From Helopsaltes ochotensis (taxonomy: Eukaryota > Chordata > Aves > Passeriformes > Locustellidae): 64,000 bases of DNA. The DNA is taken from positions 26,337 to 90,336 of the forward strand of contig VXBM01000678.1 of NCBI GenBank assembly GCA_013400155.1. Reading direction: 5' to 3'. The notes beneath the pieces were generated by a model. It did not search any database and was not told where the DNA came from. It saw only the letters and a list, made by a program, of their open reading frames with translations. This document shows positions 57,689 through 64,000 of the stretch, in pieces. The position numbers and the translations under genes are program-made. How positions within the stretch are numbered: the first letter of the stretch is position 1; each line of letters begins with the position of its first letter.

Positions 57689-58132
57689 CAGAATCCTAGA
57701 ATTGCCAAGGTTGCAATAGACTTCTAATGTCATCCAGTCCAACCATTAACCCAGCACTACCATGTTCCCCACTGAAGTGCCCCATCCACATGTTTTTTCA
57801 ACACTTCTAAGAACACTGATTCCACCAGTTCCCTGGACAGCCTTTTTCAATGCTTAACTACCCTTTCAGTGAAGACTTTTTTTCCCTAATATCCAATCTA
57901 AACAGCTCCTGGTGCAACTCGAGGCCATTTTTTCTCCTCCTGTCACTCGTTACCTGGGAAAAGAGACCAACCCCCACTTGGCTACAACCTCCTTTCAGAT
58001 AATTGTAGAGAGTTGCAAGGTCTTCCCTGAGCCTCTTGTCTCCAGGCCGAACAACCCCAGCTCCCTCAGCTACTCCTTGTAAGACTCGTTCTCCAGCCCT
58101 TTCACCAGCTTTGCTGACCTTCTCTGGACATT
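57689..58132 (-). mobile_element. CR1 non-LTR retrotransposon 3' fragment
   Basis: Read on the minus strand, the element ends with a diverged octamer (ATTCTAGGATTCTG, 57690-57703). It carries the standard CR1 3' blocks: GTTGGACTGGATGAC-like, a TTAGATTGGATATTAGGGAA-like block and, at its start, TCCAGAGAAGGTCAGC. At about 440 bases it is 5'-truncated and non-coding. Confidence 0.88.
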
Positions 58133-61100
58133 TCTTTTTATTTGATTAAAACCTCTTATACAAAAATGGTTATGCATTAGACAGCATAATTTATACAGTC
58201 TATTTTGTGAATAAGCACTAGCAATGGATTATACAAAAATTGTTAGATTGTTGCTGTGACCCTTATTCCTAGGCACTTATAAATAAATATATTCCCCTGA
58301 GGCTTTACTAAACCTTTGAAAAGTACATTTCTATGCAAATCTGTGAAAAGTTATATGGCAGTGTCACCCTTAGCCTGGCACAAAATGTCCAGTACCACAG
58401 TGGACTGTGGAACAGTGTGACAGCTGATGGATTGGAAGCTCCAGGCCATTTTAAGTAGATAAATTTAAAATTAGAGGGTATAAAAAGCTGGATATAAAGT
58501 ACAGAGGACAATTTTCCATATTCAACATACATATTGGATAACCTCCTATTAGTATCTTAGTTATGCTGGTAATACACAATATTCACACAGTGCTTTGCTA
58601 ACTCCTATTGACATTGCTGAAGTGGAAAAACAAGCGGTCCTCTGATCCAGGAAGTGCAGCTGTCTGCCATTGCACCAAGGGAATGCTTGGCAGCTGCCAG
58701 CCTCCAGCCTAGCCCTGGTGTGCCATGAGCCTGCTGGAAGGTGGCGGCGTTGGGGCTGGCTCGCTGCTGCTTTAGCCAACACCTCCCAGCTTTCAGCTGA
58801 ACCACGGCAATGGAACAGCCTCAGCCACAGGCTTGGGTTACAGCTTCGTGTAGTTTACATCCACCCCAGAACTGTAATGGGAAATCACTTTATAGCAATT
58901 TTAATGTTCTAATAGACTATTATAGCAGGAGGCTATTGTAAGTAATGCTTAAAGAGGTTACTGAAATGAGGCTTTTTCAGTTATGAAGCCATAATATCTT
59001 TGAATGAGGCACTGTATGTCAGATTTGCTGCTCTTTTCCAAATGCTAAGAAAGCATTTGAATACTGAATTCGATTCTCTGAAATAAGGAACCTTTCGGCC
59101 ACACAATAAAAAGAATTTTAAATTATACGTATTAGCCACTTGAAAAAAATAAATTCAGCCCAACTTGTTTTTACAAAACCTTTTTTTTCTTTTGCTGGAA
59201 ACTAAAGTAATTTTCAAAAGAGAGCCTGTTTCAACAAGGTTTTTAAGGATAAAAAGGACCTGCCCCCTTTAGTAGCTTATATGATGATACCCAGGTAAGT
59301 ATGATGTCCATAAGATCATAAGAGATGATGGCACTCCCTAGGTATTTACTGGCCGATACATTGTTTAAACTTGTTAAGAGTGTGGTGTGTGGCCAACCTA
59401 AGTGCCAACATCGAGATTTGATTTTTCAGATCTACAGCAGATGACCTTTACATAGCAGGAGTAATTGGCAATGAGAAAACAAGAGAAAATAAGGTCCTGA
59501 GTCCAAGTCTACATCCTGTGTGGGAAGTGTTTGTAGTTTCTTAGTGCTTTCCTCAGCCCACCTGCTCTCTGCTATGATCAGACACCACATACCTAAACAA
59601 TCTTCAATCTCATCGTAGTTCCTCTTTACCTTTTCTTCCTCTTCTCCTCTTTCACACCTGTACATGCCTCTTCTATATGGCCCCTGCAAGTGCCTCCACT
59701 ATTTCTTCTCCCAGAATTCATCATACTGTTACATTCCAGATGCCAGGAGATACAATCCCTCTATGCCATTATCCATCACACTGATACTGTATTAAAAAAA
59801 AAAAGCAGAGAAAATCCCTTGACCCTTGCAGTGCACAGTAGAACATTATCAGCACAGCCCAGTTCCTCAGTGGATAAATTCTAGTTCCTATAAACTCTAT
59901 TGAGAATATGCAAATATATTAGTTCCAAAACTTTAGGAATTCACCAAATGTTGTCAGGTTTTTCAGGAAGAGCAGGAGGTATGACCCTGAAACTACCCTC
60001 TGCTAACTACTTTCTACATTCAAAATAGAGAGCTCCTGGAAGTGTAACCTCTCAGCTGAAATATTTGTAATGATGCTACAGAAAGCATTTCTTCTTCTTC
60101 CTGTCTCACAAATTCCTTGGAGGGGAAAAATAAAGTCTGAAATAGAAATATGTGCTCCTTGGGCTAAATTAAGACTGAGAAAGATGTAAGCAACTAAAAG
60201 CAAAGCATTACAAGGGGAAACAACTGCAAATTTCACACACAGTATAGTGAGGCTCTGTAATACATTTTCCATGTAAAACAACATCTTGATCTGTTTTTCA
60301 GTTGGAACAGCATTATCCTTTTTGTTTCTTAGCATATAAGAAAATATATCTACTTGTGAGACACCTTTCAATGATATAAAAACCTAGCCTGGATCTACCT
60401 TACATATTGAAGAAATTTTGAGAAGTACAAACATGTAAGATACAGAATGAAGAGTCAGACATTTAAAGGGAAGGCATGCATAATCATCCACCTCACATTC
60501 AGAATTATTTCAAACAATGTTAGAAATATTTTTATACTGATTAGGTATATGTATTTATTAAATGACACTGTTTAAAAATTCCCCAACCCTTTAGGAAACA
60601 CACTGCCCAGAAAGATACTGTGGAATTATTATAAATTGAAACACTCATAGCTAATGGTGACAGCAAATAGTTGAGCATAGCAGGAAGCTGTCATCAGTAA
60701 TTTACATATTGACTTCTAATTGTGCCTGTGCATCATTAAGATTGTTCGTATTTGCATTTGCTGCCCTCTGAACCAAGTCATTTTCCAGTGGCATATATTT
60801 CACTTTCACTGCAGGTAACTTTCATTAGTGGTAATTAAAGGACAATTTTTACCGCATTATGCTACAGGAAACAAGAAGTAGTTGCTGAGATTGATTAATA
60901 TCTAAACTAAGTTTGAGATGTAATCAGTCTCAGAAGCACAAGAGATTGTTCCTGTTACATAATGAAAATTAACAGGAAACCCCCCATTTATTTTGAATAT
61001 CCAAAGCTTATCCTTTAAATTTTGTTGGACTGCACTAAGTGGCCTGATTTATTTTTAAATGTTCCCAACAGAGAATAGCCTCAGTCTATGTGTAATGACT

Positions 61101-63780
61101 TTTTACCCTCATTTCTGCACAGTCTGTGTTTGAGCTCTGACTGGGACAATACCAAGGAGGATGTCAATGTTATCTTAGTGTGGAAGTGATTTTCTAGTGT
61201 ACAGCTGCATCTGAAGGTTGCTGTGCCTCCAGTCTGATCCCTTTTGCCCTCAGTGTTATTGAAGATGGTCCTTTTCAAACACCTCTCAACCCTACAGACT
61301 CAGCATTGCTTCCAGTTGAAGCTTTACTGTTTCACTGGGAGCTGGAACCAACCCAAGAACTGTAATGTGTTTTCACTTGCTGAAAAAAAAGCTATTATGT
61401 TGTCCCTTATTTTGCCATCCAAACACTGTGCTTGGTAATACTATCACTACAAAATTGCTGTCAAATATTTATTTTTATTGGGGAAATAGCACTCCTTCTG
61501 TAGTAGCATGATGTTATCATTTAATTATTTTTTCTTTTCTGCTTTGTGATGGAAAACTGCAATTCAATGAAGTATATATTTAAATGCAAAAGAGGCACAC
61601 CAATTAATCAGTACAGAATACGAATGCTTTTAATCTGCATCAAAAAAAAACGGTGGCGCTTAGAAAAACACCAATCTTTTAAATAGAGACAACATAAAAG
61701 TAATGCCTATCCATGCTCAGATTTCCTCAAATACAATGAAAAATTGCAATTCTGCAATTAGATTATCTTCACAATAATATATTCTTGTAAAGCTTTGCAT
61801 TATGTTAAGCACATTTTGATAAGCCTTTCATTCCTTTTTTTATAAGAATAAAAATGGAATTAGATAAATAATTTTAATTGTTTAAAAAAATCCACAGAGA
61901 TAGCTCAAATGTTGCTCTGAAACACAGATGTTTACTCTTTTTCTGGGTTTTATTCATCCATTGTACCAAGCATAGAAACTAAGTACTGAGGATAGGAAAT
62001 AAATTAGTCTAGGTATATATAAGGTAAGTTAGGTATAGCCAAGAGCATGAAATAAGCAATTCTGAGGTGTGGATGAACTAGGTGATAGCATAATACAATC
62101 AACTCTCCATTATCTGGGATCATAGGAGACTGGGAACTGGTGGAGAAGGGAACAACACAAATAGTAGAGCTGGTGCAAGGAGCACCAGAGACACTTCAGT
62201 TCTGTGTGGTAAATGTAGCCCAAAAGAGCTTATTAACTCTGTGTTCAGCACTAGGCAGTGGTCTCAAGGCATCGTTTGTAGTGTTGCATGAATTTGCAAA
62301 GCCATCTTGGGCTCTGCATCTCAAGGAAGCAGTTACAGCTCTGGAAACAATGTCTGAGCCAGTGAGTCTCATTAAGCCTGGGGTGGCTTTATATGCATTC
62401 TCGCAGGAACTTTTTTGTTTATGCTATTCTCATAGCCTGTATCAAGCAGTGCAAAACACAACAGAAATTGTGCTAAAGGTGTTTTCAGACTTCAAAACAT
62501 TTTCCAAGATCTTAAGCAGTGTTTTTCTTCCTGTTAGGGATGCTCACTCCAAAGAGCTGAGCAAGTAGTAAACTGCTGATATGGGCCATCTACTCTTTCA
62601 GTGCCTACTTTCAATTTAGAGTCACAGGAGACTTGTCTTTGGGTCTGTTATATTCCATTTCACTGCTAATTACGCAAATACTACTTTTTCCTGGGCAAAG
62701 TGTCTCTCAGTCTGCTTTTGACCAGAAGCCCTATGTAGGGTAAAAAGCCTTTCCCAAGAAAATTTTTATTTCATATATACATATCAAAGGAATTCTTCCA
62801 TTTTAAAGGATTGCCATCCTCCAGCAAACAGCTATTAATTCAGGAAATCCCAATCTACCCTCTAATGAGTATGCCAAACCTGCATGTGTCTATTCAAAAA
62901 GCTGACTTTCACTCCATGCCTACCCCTTGCAATAAGATGGCTCTTTTCATATTTAAATTACCTTTCCAAGCCATAAAATAAAAGAATGAAAAAAAATGCT
63001 AATAAAAAGGATTACTGCCAGAAGCCCACCTCCTGCTTTAAGTGGCTGCTCTAAAGTCAGCCCTTCCTCAAAATGTTTTTATAACAAAACAGTTTAGCTC
63101 CATTTGTTAGTGGTGTAAGAAGCAAGTCATTTCTCACACAATAACCATCTTCCCTGGTAGGTCCCTAGGAGAAAGAAATGGGCCGTCGGAGGTTCTGCAC
63201 ATGTCTTGCTGCACCACCAGGGTCTAGATCCCCCATTTTTCCCATGTTCTTAGGGCAGTGGATGCCTCAGCAGTATTTTGAGGGACTAAGAAGATAAGCC
63301 TACCTTGTGATGGGCAGCTGGAAGTGATAGCAGCAGAAGGGACCTAGGTAGAGAGCTGGGAATGGAAATGGAAAAAAATGGAAAATAGGAGAGGAATTCC
63401 TTGATGCAGTGAAAGTGGAAAGGAAAAATCAGGAGTCAACCTGATGGCCAGAAGCTGAGCTTGCATCTTTATGCAAGAATGAAAATCAAAATTAAAGAGG
63501 CCAAAGGAACAAGGGATCCAGTGGAACACAGGAGGAGAACACTGAGATGACAGATATAGAAAAGGGTAGCAGAGGTGATAGAAAAGGATTGTTGACACCA
63601 GAGTACTGCTGAGGAGCAAAGATAAGCATGCAGGAGGGACGAAGAGGAGAGAGTTTTATGAAAAATGAGGTTGACACAGAAGGCAAATCCTGCAAGGGAA
63701 AATATATTAGAGGAGAAAGGTCATGTCAAAATACAGTAGAACTATTTATTTTTCACCATTCTTATCTTGTGCATTCTTGA
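58133..63780. other. Distal intergenic region
   Basis: A/T-rich DNA with no recognised gene. A homeodomain- and octamer-motif-rich stretch lies at 60690-60860. A frame at 62140-62568 stays open for 142 codons but starts at GTG. A purine-rich stretch runs from about 63340 to 63720. No RNA genes or LTRs were found. Confidence 0.5.
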
Positions 63781-63876
63781 AACTGCAATTTTGAATCTTA
63801 TTACTTCTGTGCTCCCCAGCAGCTCAGGCTGCCTAGAAATGGCTGGCTGTGCTGGCTCTGCTGCACAGAGCTCGTG

Positions 63877-63889
63877 GCTGCCTAGCAAC
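63877..63889 (+). promoter_or_regulatory. RFX X-box-like motif
   Basis: GCTGCCTAGCAAC is close to the palindromic RFX site GTTGCCTAGCAAC, with one change. It lies in a GC-richer block (63810-64000) that begins abruptly after A/T-rich DNA and continues past the window end. A related GCTGCCTAG lies at 63828-63836. It could belong to a downstream promoter not seen here. Confidence 0.35.
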
Positions 63890-64000
63890 TGCCAGGGGGC
63901 TGTGCTGGGGTCCCCGACCAGCTCAAGGATGCAGTCCTGCCCCAAACACCCCTGCTCCCCTGGCAAGCCAGGAGGCAGCATCTTCAGCTGTTAACAGCTG

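Noticed and set aside
62140..62568. 142-codon + strand frame in the intergenic region
   Set aside because: It starts at GTG. Frames of this length are expected about once by chance in a window of this size and composition.
1..64000. Search for CRISPR arrays, operons, phage, tRNA genes and endogenous retroviral LTRs
   Set aside because: None were seen. The content is fully consistent with an ordinary vertebrate gene pair plus CR1 fragments.

Overview
This window is ordinary vertebrate nuclear DNA, most likely from a bird. The evidence is two spliced protein genes with GT-AG introns, CpG-island promoters, A/T-rich introns and intergenic DNA, and CR1 retrotransposon fragments ending in the CR1-type octamers (ATTCTRTG). 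The gene pair matches the MASTL-ACBD5 pair on human chromosome 10p12. I cannot name the species. No bacterial operon, CRISPR array, phage or plasmid feature is present.

Region by region. 1-620: CpG island with the first coding exon of MASTL; the window cuts off the promoter 31 bases before the ATG. 32-14678 (+): MASTL (Greatwall kinase), 12 coding exons, 908 residues. 14679-20666: the shared 3' side of two converging genes, with candidate polyadenylation signals for both. 20667-48799 (-): ACBD5, 13 coding exons, 503 residues. Its last intron holds a degraded CR1 with remnants of the reverse-transcriptase frame. About 48460-49230: CpG island of ACBD5, with a ZNF143/THAP11-like element and a pyrimidine tract on the + strand. 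49230-64000: A/T-rich intergenic DNA with a CTCF-like motif near 49.8 kb, a CR1 at 57.7-58.1 kb, possible conserved noncoding DNA near 60.7 kb and a GC-rich end with an RFX-like X-box.

The two genes act in separate pathways. MASTL phosphorylates ENSA/ARPP19 to inhibit PP2A-B55 in mitosis. ACBD5 is a tail-anchored peroxisomal acyl-CoA-binding protein that tethers peroxisomes to ER VAP proteins. Their adjacency is conserved synteny and implies no shared function.

I found no convincing new biological system. The points most worth checking are: glutamine in MASTL at the residue that is Glu167 in human; a weak-donor 123-base intron beside a 33-base exon in ACBD5; a direct repeat of about 55 bp at 19.5 and 22.4 kb; a 171-codon open frame in ACBD5 intron 5; and several candidate regulatory motifs. 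All exon boundaries were placed by eye from splice sites, reading phase and remembered human proteins.
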